Counted from the first letter of the stretch, positions 27,280 to 36,261 are shown. The stretch: 64,000 nt of DNA from Aureivirga marina (GCF_015767265.1 NZ_JADPIB010000008.1:62001-126000); one strand, 5' to 3'. Numbers and translations are program-made. The notes: a model not told the origin generated them from the sequence alone.

Positions 27280-29430
27280 TTATAATTTTTCGATCAAATC
27301 AAAATCTAAATGCTTCCTTTCCAAGTCAGTATCCTTCACTTTGATGATTACAGAGTCTCCTAATTGATATAAATTATGGGAAGATTGTCCAACCAAAGCA
27401 TATTGTTCTTCATCAAAAATATAATAATCATCTTTAATATCTCGAGTTCGAACCATTCCTTCACATTTATTGGATTTAATTTCCACATAAATTCCCCATT
27501 CAGTTACTCCAGAAATGACACCTTCAAACTCTTCATCTTTATGATCTTCCATATATTTCACTTGCATATATTTGATAGAATCCCTTTCAGCTCTTGCTGC
27601 TAATTGTTCTCTATCCGAACTATGCTTCGTTTTTTCTTCATACACTTCAGCATTTGGAGATTTTCCGCCATCTAAGTAGTGTTGTAACAACCTATGTGTC
27701 ATTACGTCAGGATAACGACGAATTGGTGAAGTAAAATGACTATAATAATCAAATGCTAAACCATAATGTCCGATATTATCTGTCGTATACAAAGCTTTAC
27801 TCATAGATCGAATTGCTAAAGTTTCTACCATATTAGCTTCTCCTTTTCCTGCAACATCTTTTAAAAGCTTATTTAATGAGTTTGTTGTTGCTTTTCTTGA
27901 ATGTGTATCAATCTTATAACCGAACTTATTAACAATGTTCTGTAAAGATGTTAATTTCTCACCATCTGGTTCATCATGCACACGATAAACAAAGGTCTTA
28001 TTTGTTGGACGTCCTTTGGTAAATCCAATGAATTCGGCTACTTTCTTATTCGCAAGTAGCATAAATTCTTCAATTAGTTTGTTAGAATCTTTTGATTCTT
28101 TAAAATAAACTCCAGTTGGATTTGCCTTTTCATCTAAATGAAACTTCACTTCAATCTTATTATCAAAGGTAATTGCACCAGCTTCCATTCTTTTTCCGCG
28201 TAAAATCTTGGCAAGCTTGTCTAAAGTTGTGATTTCTTCTGCAAATTTTCCTTCTCCAGATTCAATAATTTCCTGAGCTTGTTCATACGTAAATCGATGA
28301 TCAGAATAAGTTACAGTTCTTCCAAACCACTTATTCACAATTTCCGCTTTATCATTCATTTCAAAAACAGCTGAGAAAGTTAATTTTTCTTCATTAGGAC
28401 GAAGTGAACAAACATTATTTGAAAGTACTTCTGGAAGCATAGGAACAACTCTATCCACTAAATATACAGAAGTTGCTCTAGAATATGCTTCATCGTCTAA
28501 AATCGTATCAGGTTGCACATAATGAGAAACATCTGCGATATGAATTCCAATTTCGATATTTCCATTTTCTAATTTTTCAAAAGAAAGAGCATCATCAAAA
28601 TCTTTTGCATCTTTTGGATCAATTGTAAAAGTCGTCACAGAACGCATATCTCTACGTTTAGCTATTTCTTCTTCAGTAATCTCAATTGGAAGCTCAGAAG
28701 CTTCTTTTTCAACTTCTGGAGGGAAATTATAAGGCAATCCGTATTCTAACAAAATAGAATGAATTTCTGTATCATGTTCACCTGGTTTTCCAAGAACTGT
28801 TGTAATTTTTCCAAAAGGATTTTTAGAATTTTCAGGCCAATCTGTAATTTTTGCAACTACTTTATCACCATCTTCTGCTTCTCCAACTTTATTTTTTGCA
28901 ATAAATATATCTGCATACATTTTTGGATTATCAGGAACTACAAAACCAAAGTTTTTACTCATTTGTAACACTCCTACAAACTCTTTTTTGGCTCTGTTAA
29001 CAATTTCTACAACTTCTCCTTCAAGCTTCTTATTTCGTCTTCTTTTATAAACATAAACTTTTACAGTGTCATCTTGTAAAGCGTGATTTAAGTTAATAGA
29101 AGGAATGAACACATCATCTTCAAATTCTTCACAAATGAAATAAGCATTTCCTGAAGAAGTCAAATCGACTGTTCCTGTATAATAATCTTTTGCAAGGTTA
29201 ATTTTATATTTTCCTCTTCCTGTTTCTTCAACTTTTTTTTGCGCCTTCAATTCTTCAAGCTTCTTGATTACTTGTGCCTTTCCACCTGCGTTTATCACAC
29301 CCATTTTTGCACAAATTTGTTTATAATTGAAGGATTTATTAGGTTCTGCGTTTAAGATTTTCAACACTTTTCTAGTTAAATCTTTAATAACATTTCCTTT
29401 TTTCTTAAATAATCTTTTTTTTCTACTCAT
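27280..29430 (-). CDS. rnr: Ribonuclease R
   Basis: A 716-aa 3'-5' exoribonuclease of the RNB family that degrades structured RNA. Order: lysine-rich start; winged-helix domain (about 20-75); two cold-shock-like domains (about 80-220); RNB catalytic domain with the metal-binding signature TIDPKDAKDFDDALS (about 275) and HYGLAFDYYSHFTSPIRRYPD; C-terminal S1 domain (about 630-710). I use ATG 29430 (MSRKKRLFKKK); a GTG at 29448 adds six residues and is less likely. It is transcribed away from the large gap proposed as the replication origin. Confidence 0.95.
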   Translation of the reverse strand: MSRKKRLFKKKGNVIKDLTRKVLKILNAEPNKSFNYKQICAKMGVINAGGKAQVIKKLEELKAQKKVEETGRGKYKINLAKDYYTGTVDLTSSGNAYFICEEFEDDVFIPSINLNHALQDDTVKVYVYKRRRNKKLEGEVVEIVNRAKKEFVGVLQMSKNFGFVVPDNPKMYADIFIAKNKVGEAEDGDKVVAKITDWPENSKNPFGKITTVLGKPGEHDTEIHSILLEYGLPYNFPPEVEKEASELPIEITEEEIAKRRDMRSVTTFTIDPKDAKDFDDALSFEKLENGNIEIGIHIADVSHYVQPDTILDDEAYSRATSVYLVDRVVPMLPEVLSNNVCSLRPNEEKLTFSAVFEMNDKAEIVNKWFGRTVTYSDHRFTYEQAQEIIESGEGKFAEEITTLDKLAKILRGKRMEAGAITFDNKIEVKFHLDEKANPTGVYFKESKDSNKLIEEFMLLANKKVAEFIGFTKGRPTNKTFVYRVHDEPDGEKLTSLQNIVNKFGYKIDTHSRKATTNSLNKLLKDVAGKGEANMVETLAIRSMSKALYTTDNIGHYGLAFDYYSHFTSPIRRYPDVMTHRLLQHYLDGGKSPNAEVYEEKTKHSSDREQLAARAERDSIKYMQVKYMEDHKDEEFEGVISGVTEWGIYVEIKSNKCEGMVRTRDIKDDYYIFDEEQYALVGQSSHNLYQLGDSVIIKVKDTDLERKHLDFDLIEKL

Positions 29431-29811
29431 TATACTATAGTATTTCACATCATAACAAGAGTTATTAACAATTGTTACTTTCTTTTTTTAATAAAACTAA
29501 ATCTTTGGGCGAAATTATCTAATTAATTACACAAAAGTGGACTTTAAATAATACTAGGCAGTAAAACTATTACAAAGGTAGTTTATTTTTTCAATCTAGA
29601 TAAAGAATCTAAATACTTAATTATTCCATAACATGAAAAAAGAAGAAAACGATACTTGTTATCAACATATATTAACATATATACTATTAAAAGAAATTTT
29701 AAAAAAAAATAAAATGTCTCTTATTATATAGTGTTAATAAGTACAATAAGTTGTTAATTAAAAATTTGTTTATTTGAAATAGACATACCTATCAACAGAT
29801 ATTAACAATCA

Positions 29812-29835
29812 TTGTTAAAATTAAACCCTTGAAAA
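29812..29835 (+). repeat. Direct repeat in candidate oriC, copy 1
   Basis: This 24-base unit matches 30064-30087 with three mismatches; the last 14 bases, TAAACCCTTGAAAA, are identical. C and G triplets are rare in this gap, so the match stands out. Confidence 0.6.
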
Positions 29836-30063
29836 CCTTAGTAGTTTTATACTTTATAAACATTGTGTTGATAAGTCAGTGTTTAATTTTTGAAGATAAA
29901 AAAACAGTGAATAAATGTTAATAAGTGGTTTAATAACTGTGAAAAAACTTTCAAAAAGATTCTATAAAAAAAGTTGCAAAACAAATTTCGATTCTTGTAT
30001 GTACAAGTTTTGTTAAAATCCAAATTATCTTATTTTTTTTAGTTCTCATTTTATTCACATTGG

Positions 30064-30087
30064 TTGTTAATTCTAAACCCTTGAAAA
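30064..30087 (+). repeat. Direct repeat in candidate oriC, copy 2
   Basis: Second copy of the unit at 29812-29835, 252 bp downstream, in the same orientation, ending in the identical TAAACCCTTGAAAA and lying just after a TTATTCACA box. Confidence 0.6.
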
Positions 30088-30149
30088 TCAGCACATGTAT
30101 TGATTTAATTAACAATGTTATTTTAAGGGTGTTAATAACGTAGTTTTCG

Positions 30150-30157
30150 TACTTTTG
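30150..30157 (+). promoter_or_regulatory. rpiB: -7 box of rpiB promoter
   Basis: Exact TAnnTTTG match (TACTTTTG), 34 bases before the ATG. DnaA-box-like 9-mers at 30130-30138 and 30169-30177 straddle it, so DnaA could affect rpiB expression. Confidence 0.65.
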
Positions 30158-30191
30158 TACCTATATTATTATTAACAATAACACACAACTT

Positions 30192-30623
30192 ATGACAATT
30201 GCCATCGGAAATGACCATGCTGGAACAGCATACAAGTTTGAAATTGTAGAATATTTAGAAACAAAAGGAATTAAAGTACTTAACTTCGGTACAAATGATG
30301 AACAAAGTATGGATTATCCAGATGCTGTTCACCCAGTTGCAGATGCTGTTGAAAAAAAGGAAGCAGATTTGGGAATTATCATTTGTGGAAGTGGAAATGG
30401 TGCTGCAATGACAGCAAATCATCATAAAGGAATTCGTGCTGCATTGTGTTGGAACAAGGAAATTGTTTCTTTAGCAAGACAACATAATGATGCAAATATC
30501 TTAAGTATTCCTGCAAGATTTGTATCTCAAGAAGATGCAATTCATTTTGTAGATACTTTTTTAAATACTGAATTTGAAGGTGGTAGACATCAAAATAGAG
30601 TTGACAAAATTCCAGTTAAATAA
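30192..30623 (+). CDS. rpiB: Ribose 5-phosphate isomerase B
   Basis: Interconverts ribulose-5-phosphate and ribose-5-phosphate in the pentose phosphate pathway. A 143-aa RpiB/LacAB-family protein: AIGNDHAGTAYK at the N-terminus, the catalytic Cys in GIIICGSGNGAAM (about residue 66), the family motif RQHNDANIL, and C-terminal GGRHQNRVDKI. Its TAA stop overlaps the next start (TAATG), implying translational coupling with the acetyltransferase gene. Confidence 0.95.
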   Translation: MTIAIGNDHAGTAYKFEIVEYLETKGIKVLNFGTNDEQSMDYPDAVHPVADAVEKKEADLGIIICGSGNGAAMTANHHKGIRAALCWNKEIVSLARQHNDANILSIPARFVSQEDAIHFVDTFLNTEFEGGRHQNRVDKIPVK

Positions 30624-31069
30624 TGAATTGGATTTTAAAAACTTTTGATGAGTTAACAAAAGAAGAACTTTATCAACTATTAAAAATACGCTCCGAAGTT
30701 TTTGTTGTAGAACAAGATTGTGCTTATTTAGATATAGACGATTTAGACCAAAAAGCACATCACCTTTATATATATAATGAAGAGAAAACGAAAATTGTTG
30801 CTTATGCACGACTTTTCAACAAAGGTGTATATTATGAACAAGCAGCAATTGGAAGATTTTTAGTTCATGAAGCATATAGAAAGTTTGGATATGGACATCA
30901 ATTAATGAAGAAATCAAAAGAGATTGTTCATAACCTGTTTAAAACTTCAGAAATTAAGATTGGAGCACAATTATATTTAAAGAAATTTTATGAATCTCAT
31001 GGTTTTCAACAATTAGGAGAATCTTATATTGAAGATGGAATTCCACATATTCACATGATTTTAAAATAG
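30623..31069 (+). CDS. GNAT-family N-acetyltransferase, ElaA type
   Basis: A 148-aa GNAT protein with the ElaA-type opening WILKTFDELTKEELYQLLKIRSEVFVVEQ, followed by CAYLDIDDLD, and an acetyl-CoA-binding segment around RFLVHEAYRKFGYGHQLM. ElaA acceptors are not known. The start overlaps the rpiB stop by one base; the pair ends at the hairpin at 31245-31289. Confidence 0.88.
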   Translation: MNWILKTFDELTKEELYQLLKIRSEVFVVEQDCAYLDIDDLDQKAHHLYIYNEEKTKIVAYARLFNKGVYYEQAAIGRFLVHEAYRKFGYGHQLMKKSKEIVHNLFKTSEIKIGAQLYLKKFYESHGFQQLGESYIEDGIPHIHMILK

Positions 31070-31146
31070 CTAATATTTTTATTATCATATAGTTAAGTTG
31101 TTTAAATCTTAAAAAACACTTAAAAAATAAAATTTTACATTTAGGG

Positions 31147-31330
31147 TTATTAACAAGTTATTCACAATATTGTTGATATGTTAATAACTCAAATTATTGT
31201 TTTTAAATCTTATTCACATTGGTGATTTATAAAGAAAAATAAAGAAAAAGTGATTTGAAAATTTCTTGAACAATTCAAATCACTTTTTTATGTTTATAAC
31301 ATGTGAATAACTACAGATAATTGTGCATAA
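31147..31330. other. Second DnaA-box-like cluster, downstream of rpiB-elaA
   Basis: The 439-bp gap 31070-31508 holds TTATTAACA (31147), TTATTCACA (31158 and 31210), TGTTAATAA (31179), TGTGAATAA (31302) and TGTGCATAA (31322). Several are one mismatch from TTATCCACA. The rest of the gap holds a terminator (31245-31289) and AT-rich sequence with no recognisable gene. It may be part of a bipartite origin with 29431-30191. Confidence 0.5.
31245..31289 (+). terminator. Terminator of rpiB-elaA operon
   Basis: AAAAAGTGATTTGAA pairs with TTCAAATCACTTTTT across a 14-base loop, ending in a T run. The stem is 15 bp and perfect. Confidence 0.88.
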
Positions 31331-31508
31331 AAACATTTATTTAAACATATAAAAACAAACTTCCAATTTCATTTAAACAAATCATTATAGAATAGATATT
31401 ATTTAATGCAAAATTTGAAAGGATGAATTGTAAATGAAAGATATATAGTTATTAATTGTATATTGCAAAAAAATTTTACAGGAAGGAATTTAATACCAAA
31501 TTAAACTT

Positions 31509-32525
31509 ATGAAGATTATAGTCCCTATGGCTGGTGTTGGATCAAGGTTGAGACCACATACTTTGACGACTCCTAAGCCATTAACATTAATTGCAGGAAA
31601 ACCAATTGTGCAAAGATTGGTAGAGGATATTACGAAAGTTGTAAAAGAGGATGTTGATGAGATTGCCTTCATTATTGGTCCTGCAACAAAAGGATTTAAA
31701 GAAGAAACAAAAGAAGACTTAATAAATATAGCAGAAAGTTTAGGAGCGAAAGGACATGTTTTTGTTCAAGAAACTGCCCTAGGAACTGCACATGCTATTA
31801 ACTGTGCAAAAGATGTTTTAGATGGACCATGTGTTGTAGCATTTGCGGATACATTATTTAAAGCAGAATTTACTTTAGATACAGAAGCAGATGGAGCAAT
31901 TTGGGTAAAACAAGTAGAAGATCCAAGTGCTTTTGGTGTTGTAAAATTAAAAGACGGAATTATTACAGATTTTGTGGAAAAACCAAAGGAATTTGTAACT
32001 GATTTAGCAATCATCGGAATTTATTACTTTAAAGATGGAGCAAAATTACAGTCTGAATTACAATATTTAATTGATAATAACATTATGGATAGAGGAGAGT
32101 ATCAATTAACAGATGCTCTTGAAAATATGAAGCAACAAGGAATGAAATTTGTTCCTGGTAAAGTAGACGAATGGATGGATTGTGGTAAAAAAGATCCAAC
32201 TGTAGATACGAATACAAAGATTTTAGGTTTTGCTCATAAAGATGGAGAAAAATTAATTGCTGATTCTATTTCTTTAGAAAATGCAACGATTATTGAACCA
32301 TGTTTTATAGGTGAAAATGTTGTAATTAAAAATGCAATTGTTGGACCAAATGTATCTTTAGGAGAGAATAGCGTTGTAGAAAATGCAACGATTAAAAATT
32401 CTTTAATCCAGAAAAATGTGCAAATTACAAATGCAAATTTAGATAATGCAATGGTTGGAAATCATGCAAAATTTGATGGTAATTTTACCTCAATAAGTAT
32501 TGGAGATTACACAGAATTAATTTAA
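31509..32525 (+). CDS. Sugar-phosphate nucleotidyltransferase with left-handed beta-helix C-terminus
   Basis: A 338-aa protein. The N-terminal nucleotidyltransferase domain (1-230) has VPMAGVGSRLRPHTLTTPKP, with the nucleotide-binding GxGxRLRP and PKP motifs and a likely metal-binding Asp in FADTLF. The C-terminal part (about 265-335) has hexapeptide-like repeats (ATIIEPCFIGENVVI, AIVGPNVSLGENSVV) of a left-handed beta-helix. This layout is found in glucose-1-phosphate thymidylyltransferase-like and mannose-1-phosphate guanylyltransferase-like enzymes; the sugar is not decidable here. First gene of a run to the EnvC-like gene. Confidence 0.88.
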   Translation: MKIIVPMAGVGSRLRPHTLTTPKPLTLIAGKPIVQRLVEDITKVVKEDVDEIAFIIGPATKGFKEETKEDLINIAESLGAKGHVFVQETALGTAHAINCAKDVLDGPCVVAFADTLFKAEFTLDTEADGAIWVKQVEDPSAFGVVKLKDGIITDFVEKPKEFVTDLAIIGIYYFKDGAKLQSELQYLIDNNIMDRGEYQLTDALENMKQQGMKFVPGKVDEWMDCGKKDPTVDTNTKILGFAHKDGEKLIADSISLENATIIEPCFIGENVVIKNAIVGPNVSLGENSVVENATIKNSLIQKNVQITNANLDNAMVGNHAKFDGNFTSISIGDYTELI

Positions 32526-32534
32526 CTTTTTAAT

Positions 32535-33455
32535 ATGAAAAAAAGGAATGCACATATAACTTTATGGATAGGAATCATATGTATTCCTTTTTTTATCTAC
32601 GCTCAAAAAAATGAAAAGGAAGAAAATTATTTAAAATTTCAAGAACATTTTTTTGAAGCTTTAAAATTAAAAGCTAATGAAAGCTATGATAAATCTGTTT
32701 TAGAACTGGAAAGTTGCTACACAATAGATTCATTAAATACAGCTGTTCATTTTCAGTTGGCGGATAATTATTTTCGTCAAAAACAATATTTTGAAGCAGA
32801 TCTTTTTATTAAAAAAGCCCTTGCTTTAGAAGAAGATAATTATTGGTTTCAAGAACTAGCATCAAAAATTTTTGAAGAACAACAAGATTATGAAAATGCA
32901 ATCAAAGTTGTGGAAAAAATGGTAGTTCAAAAGCCACAAAAATCGAATGATTTAATCATGCTTTATCTTAAAAATAGACAAATGGAAAAAGCAAGAGATT
33001 TGATTAAAGAATTAGATGAAAAAGGAATGCTTTCTTCAAAGTTTGATTATTATAAAGAATCCGTTCGTAGAAGAGCAGACCAAAACCAAAAAACTACAAA
33101 ATCAGACAAAAGTTCTATTAAAAGTCTGGTAAATGAATTTAATTCTACGCGAAAATTTGAAGTTTTAAAACAACTTTTAATTCTTGTAGAAAAAGAAAAT
33201 GATTTTCAAAAACTATTAAAATACAGCGAAATAGGAATTGAATTATATCCAACCCAAGCTTTTTTATATTTGCAAAATGCAACAGCATTAAATCAGTTGA
33301 AAAAATACGATGATGCTTTGGATATTTTAGAAATGGGAATGGAATATGTTTTTGAAAATAAAAGACTACAAAAACTATTTTATAAGCAATTTGCAGCTTC
33401 TTATAAAGGATTAAATAAAGAAGATAAAGCAAAGGAATATTTAAAAAAGCTTTAA
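32535..33455 (+). CDS. Exported tetratricopeptide-repeat protein
   Basis: A 306-aa protein with a signal peptide (hydrophobic stretch, cleavage after IYAQ near residue 24) followed by TPR-like helices (for example ALKLKANESYDKSVLELESCYTID, NATALNQLKKYDDALDILEMG). TPRs mediate protein contacts, here in the periplasm. It lies 9 bp after the nucleotidyltransferase gene and 15 bp before the DUF4292 lipoprotein gene, an envelope-gene order conserved in flavobacteria, so it is probably an envelope assembly factor (inference). Confidence 0.8.
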   Translation: MKKRNAHITLWIGIICIPFFIYAQKNEKEENYLKFQEHFFEALKLKANESYDKSVLELESCYTIDSLNTAVHFQLADNYFRQKQYFEADLFIKKALALEEDNYWFQELASKIFEEQQDYENAIKVVEKMVVQKPQKSNDLIMLYLKNRQMEKARDLIKELDEKGMLSSKFDYYKESVRRRADQNQKTTKSDKSSIKSLVNEFNSTRKFEVLKQLLILVEKENDFQKLLKYSEIGIELYPTQAFLYLQNATALNQLKKYDDALDILEMGMEYVFENKRLQKLFYKQFAASYKGLNKEDKAKEYLKKL

Positions 33456-33470
33456 AATATTATATCAGAA

Positions 33471-34253
33471 ATGAAATCTTTATTAAAATTTACTCTATTA
33501 GTTTTCGTACTAATTTTTAGCTCTTGTAAAACCACAAAAACGCTTACAAATGATGTTACTGAGGTTAAGGAATTAAGCTCAAAAAAAATTATTAAAAGAC
33601 ATTATAAAAATGAACTTCCACAGAAGACTGTTTTGGCAAAAATGAAAGTTCGTTTCCAAGATGCTAATCAAACACAAAATGTTTCGGTGAAACTTCGTAT
33701 GGAAGTTGATAAAAAGATTTGGATTAGTGCAGGAATGTTAGGAATTACAGGTGCAAAAATGTTAATAACTCCAGAAAAAGTTAGTTTTTATAATGCTTTG
33801 GATAATACTTATTTTGATGGAGATTTTACGATTTTAAGTAAATTTTTAGGTACAGATTTAGATTTTGAAAAAGTACAAAATTTACTTTTAGGTCAAGCAA
33901 TTTACGATTTAAAAGATGATAGATATGCTTCAGATATTGAAGGGAAAAACTATTTATTAACTCCAAGAAAACAACAAGAATTATTTGATTTATTTTTCTG
34001 GATTAATCCTTCTAATTTTAAAGTTGCAAAACAACATATTAAACAAGAAGAAAAAGAGCAAGAATTAATTATTGATTATCAAACTTATCAACAAAAAAAC
34101 GGAATTATCTTTCCGAAAGACATCGAAATACAAGCGATTACTAAAGATGAATTAACAAAAATAAACATTGATTATAAGACTGTTGAACTAGATAGAAAAT
34201 TGAGTTTTCCATTTAAAATACCAAAAGGTTATAAAGAAATCAGTTTAGATTAA
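33471..34253 (+). CDS. DUF4292 lipoprotein
   Basis: A 260-aa lipoprotein: signal peptide ending in the lipobox FSSC, then KTTKT (basic, so likely kept on the periplasmic face). The DUF4292 region (about 55-250) is built of amphipathic beta strands (VSVKLRMEVDKKIWISAGMLGITGAKMLITPEKVSFYN) reminiscent of LolA/LolB-like lipid-binding folds. The last base of its TAA stop is the first base of the EnvC gene ATG, so translation is coupled. A role in envelope lipid or lipoprotein handling is inferred. Confidence 0.85.
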   Translation: MKSLLKFTLLVFVLIFSSCKTTKTLTNDVTEVKELSSKKIIKRHYKNELPQKTVLAKMKVRFQDANQTQNVSVKLRMEVDKKIWISAGMLGITGAKMLITPEKVSFYNALDNTYFDGDFTILSKFLGTDLDFEKVQNLLLGQAIYDLKDDRYASDIEGKNYLLTPRKQQELFDLFFWINPSNFKVAKQHIKQEEKEQELIIDYQTYQQKNGIIFPKDIEIQAITKDELTKINIDYKTVELDRKLSFPFKIPKGYKEISLD

Positions 34254-35554
34254 TGAAACGTATTGTACAATATTCCATCGTATTTCTCACTTTTTTTCTT
34301 TGCGTAAATGTTGCATTTTCACAATCGACAAAACGAAAAGAATTAGAAAAGAAAAGAGAACAATTACAAGAAGAAATTAAAACAATTCAGAATTTATTTT
34401 TTAAAACGCAGAAAAAAGGAAAAAATCTGTTGGTGAAAGTTAATGATCATCAACAAAAAATCGAGCGTAGAAATTATTTAATTCAAACTATTGAAGAAGA
34501 AATTGATGAACTTTCTCTAGAAATTGAATCGTATCAAGTTGTGGTAGATACACTTGAGAATAAGCTTTCTAAACTTAAGAAAGAATACGGAGAAATGGTT
34601 TATCGTTCTTATAAAAGTAAATCACAAAATAGTCGATTGATGTTTATTCTTTCTTCTAAAGATTTTTATCAAGCTTACAAGCGAATTCAATATATGAAGC
34701 AATATTCTCAGTTTCGTAAGAGACAAGGAGAAGCAATTGTAATTCAAAAATTAGAAATCGAAAAATTTACCGACTCTTTATCCAACCGAAAAAACTTAAA
34801 AGAAGCTTTAATTACAGAACAATTAGGTGAGCAATCTTTAATTGAAGAGGAAAAAGAGAACATGGAAAAGATTATCAAGCAAATCAAGCGAAAAGAGCGA
34901 AAATATAAGAATGAAATTAAGCGTAAAATCGCTGCGGAAGCAAAGATTGATAAAGAAATTGATAAGTTGATTAAAGAAGATATTGCTAGAGCAAATAGAA
35001 AAGCAAAAGCAGAAGCTGCTAGAAAACGTGCTGCTGCAAAAAAGAAAGCTTCTAAAACTAAAAAAACTACTGCTCCAAAAGTAACAACAACGACTTCAGA
35101 AACGAAATATATTCTTACAAAAGAAGCTAAATTTTTGGCTGTAAAATTTGAATCCAATAGAGGAAAATTACCTTGGCCTGTAGAACGTGGTTTGGTTGTT
35201 CGAAAATTTGGTCCTCAACCACATCCTACGTTTAAAGGAATTACAATTGTCGGAACAGGAATTCATATTGCAACAGAAAAAGGTGCAAAAGCACGTTGTA
35301 TTTTTGATGGAGAAGTTTTCGCAATTCAAGTTTTAAAAGGTGGGAAAAAAGCAGTTTATATTCGTCATGGAAATTATATTACAATTTATAATAACTTAAT
35401 GAATGTAACTGTAAATAAAGGGGATAAAGTGGAAACAAAACAAGAAATAGGAACCATTTTTACAGATAAAATTACAGACAAAACAATTCTTTCTTTTGTA
35501 CTTTCAAAAGATACAAAACGTTTGGATCCAATTCGCTGGATTCATAGGATGTAA
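34253..35554 (+). CDS. EnvC-like murein hydrolase activator (degenerate M23/LytM)
   Basis: A 433-aa exported protein: signal peptide (to about 24), long coiled coil (about 25-265, rich in Lys/Glu), a low-complexity Ala/Lys linker, then a LytM domain (about 300-430). The zinc ligands of active M23 peptidases look lost: the first HxGxD motif reads GTGIH and the final His-bearing strand reads LSFVL, while RHGNYITIY remains. Loss of ligands is the hallmark of EnvC-type activators of cell-wall amidases, used in septum splitting. Coupled to the DUF4292 gene. Confidence 0.87.
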   Translation: MKRIVQYSIVFLTFFLCVNVAFSQSTKRKELEKKREQLQEEIKTIQNLFFKTQKKGKNLLVKVNDHQQKIERRNYLIQTIEEEIDELSLEIESYQVVVDTLENKLSKLKKEYGEMVYRSYKSKSQNSRLMFILSSKDFYQAYKRIQYMKQYSQFRKRQGEAIVIQKLEIEKFTDSLSNRKNLKEALITEQLGEQSLIEEEKENMEKIIKQIKRKERKYKNEIKRKIAAEAKIDKEIDKLIKEDIARANRKAKAEAARKRAAAKKKASKTKKTTAPKVTTTTSETKYILTKEAKFLAVKFESNRGKLPWPVERGLVVRKFGPQPHPTFKGITIVGTGIHIATEKGAKARCIFDGEVFAIQVLKGGKKAVYIRHGNYITIYNNLMNVTVNKGDKVETKQEIGTIFTDKITDKTILSFVLSKDTKRLDPIRWIHRM

Positions 35555-35568
35555 AATGTAATTTTCCC

Positions 35569-35576
35569 TACCTTTG
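35569..35576 (+). promoter_or_regulatory. rsmI: -7 box of rsmI promoter
   Basis: Exact TAnnTTTG match (TACCTTTG), 19 bases before the ATG and 14 after the EnvC-like gene stop. Confidence 0.65.
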
Positions 35577-35595
35577 TCCAATATTAAAAATCATC

Positions 35596-36261
35596 ATGAA
35601 ATTATATTTAGTTCCAACGCCAATCGGTAATTTAGAAGACATGACTTTTAGAAGTGTCAAAGTGTTGAATGAAGTAGATGTTATTCTTGCGGAAGATACA
35701 CGAACTTCTGGAAAACTTTTAAAACACTATGAAATTTCTACACACATGCAAAGTTATCATATGCACAATGAACATAAAATTGTGGATAAGTTAGTAGAAA
35801 GAATGAAAGCAGGAGAAACGATGGCTTTGATTACAGATGCAGGAACTCCAGCGATTTCTGATCCTGGATTTTTGTTGACAAGAGCTTGTGTGGAAGGTGA
35901 AGTTGAAATTGAATGTTTACCTGGAGCGACAGCTTTTGTTCCAGCTTTGGTTAATTCTGGTTTGCCAAATGATAAGTTTGTTTTTGAAGGTTTTTTACCT
36001 ATTAAAAAAGGAAGACAAACACGTTTTAAAAGTTTAGCAGAAGAAACTAGAACGATGATTTTCTATGAATCTCCACATAAATTATTGAAAACATTACAGC
36101 ATTTTAAGGAATATTTTGGTGCAGAAAGAAAAATGTCTGCTTCTAGAGAATTAACTAAAATGTATGAAGAAACGATTCGTGGAACGGTGGAAGAATTAAT
36201 TCAACATTTTGAAAAGAAAGCTCCAAAAGGTGAATTTGTTTTGATTGTTCAAGGAAAATAA
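35596..36261 (+). CDS. rsmI: 16S rRNA (cytidine(1402)-2'-O)-methyltransferase
   Basis: RsmI methylates the 2'-O of C1402 in the ribosomal P site. A tetrapyrrole-methylase-fold SAM enzyme with the RsmI signatures LVPTPIGNLEDMTFRSVKVL and ITDAGTPAISDPGF, plus SREL(T)KMYEE near the C-terminal part. At 221 aa it is shorter than the roughly 280-aa E. coli enzyme because the small C-terminal domain is absent, which is common in Bacteroidota. Confidence 0.93.
   Translation: MKLYLVPTPIGNLEDMTFRSVKVLNEVDVILAEDTRTSGKLLKHYEISTHMQSYHMHNEHKIVDKLVERMKAGETMALITDAGTPAISDPGFLLTRACVEGEVEIECLPGATAFVPALVNSGLPNDKFVFEGFLPIKKGRQTRFKSLAEETRTMIFYESPHKLLKTLQHFKEYFGAERKMSASRELTKMYEETIRGTVEELIQHFEKKAPKGEFVLIVQGK

Larger units (their letters stand above)
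29431..30191. other. Candidate chromosomal replication origin (oriC): DnaA-box-like cluster in a 761-bp AT-rich gap
   Basis: No gene is visible. Nine-mers close to the DnaA box TTATCCACA occur on both strands: TTATTAACA at 29462 and 30169, TTATCAACA at 29659, TGTTAATAA at 29732, 29916 and 30130, TGTTGATAA at 29866, TTATTCACA at 30051, plus weaker ATATTAACA and CTATCAACA. An A/T-only stretch near 29680-29715 could be the unwinding element. A 24-base imperfect repeat is at 29812 and 30064. Genes to the left mostly run minus (rnr next) and to the right plus (rpiB next), as expected when genes follow the replication forks. dnaA is not in the window, which is not unusual in Bacteroidota. Confidence 0.6.

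Noticed and set aside
34744-35157. Minus-strand 137-residue Phe/Ala-rich frame
   Set aside because: Antisense of the coiled coil and linker of the EnvC-like gene.
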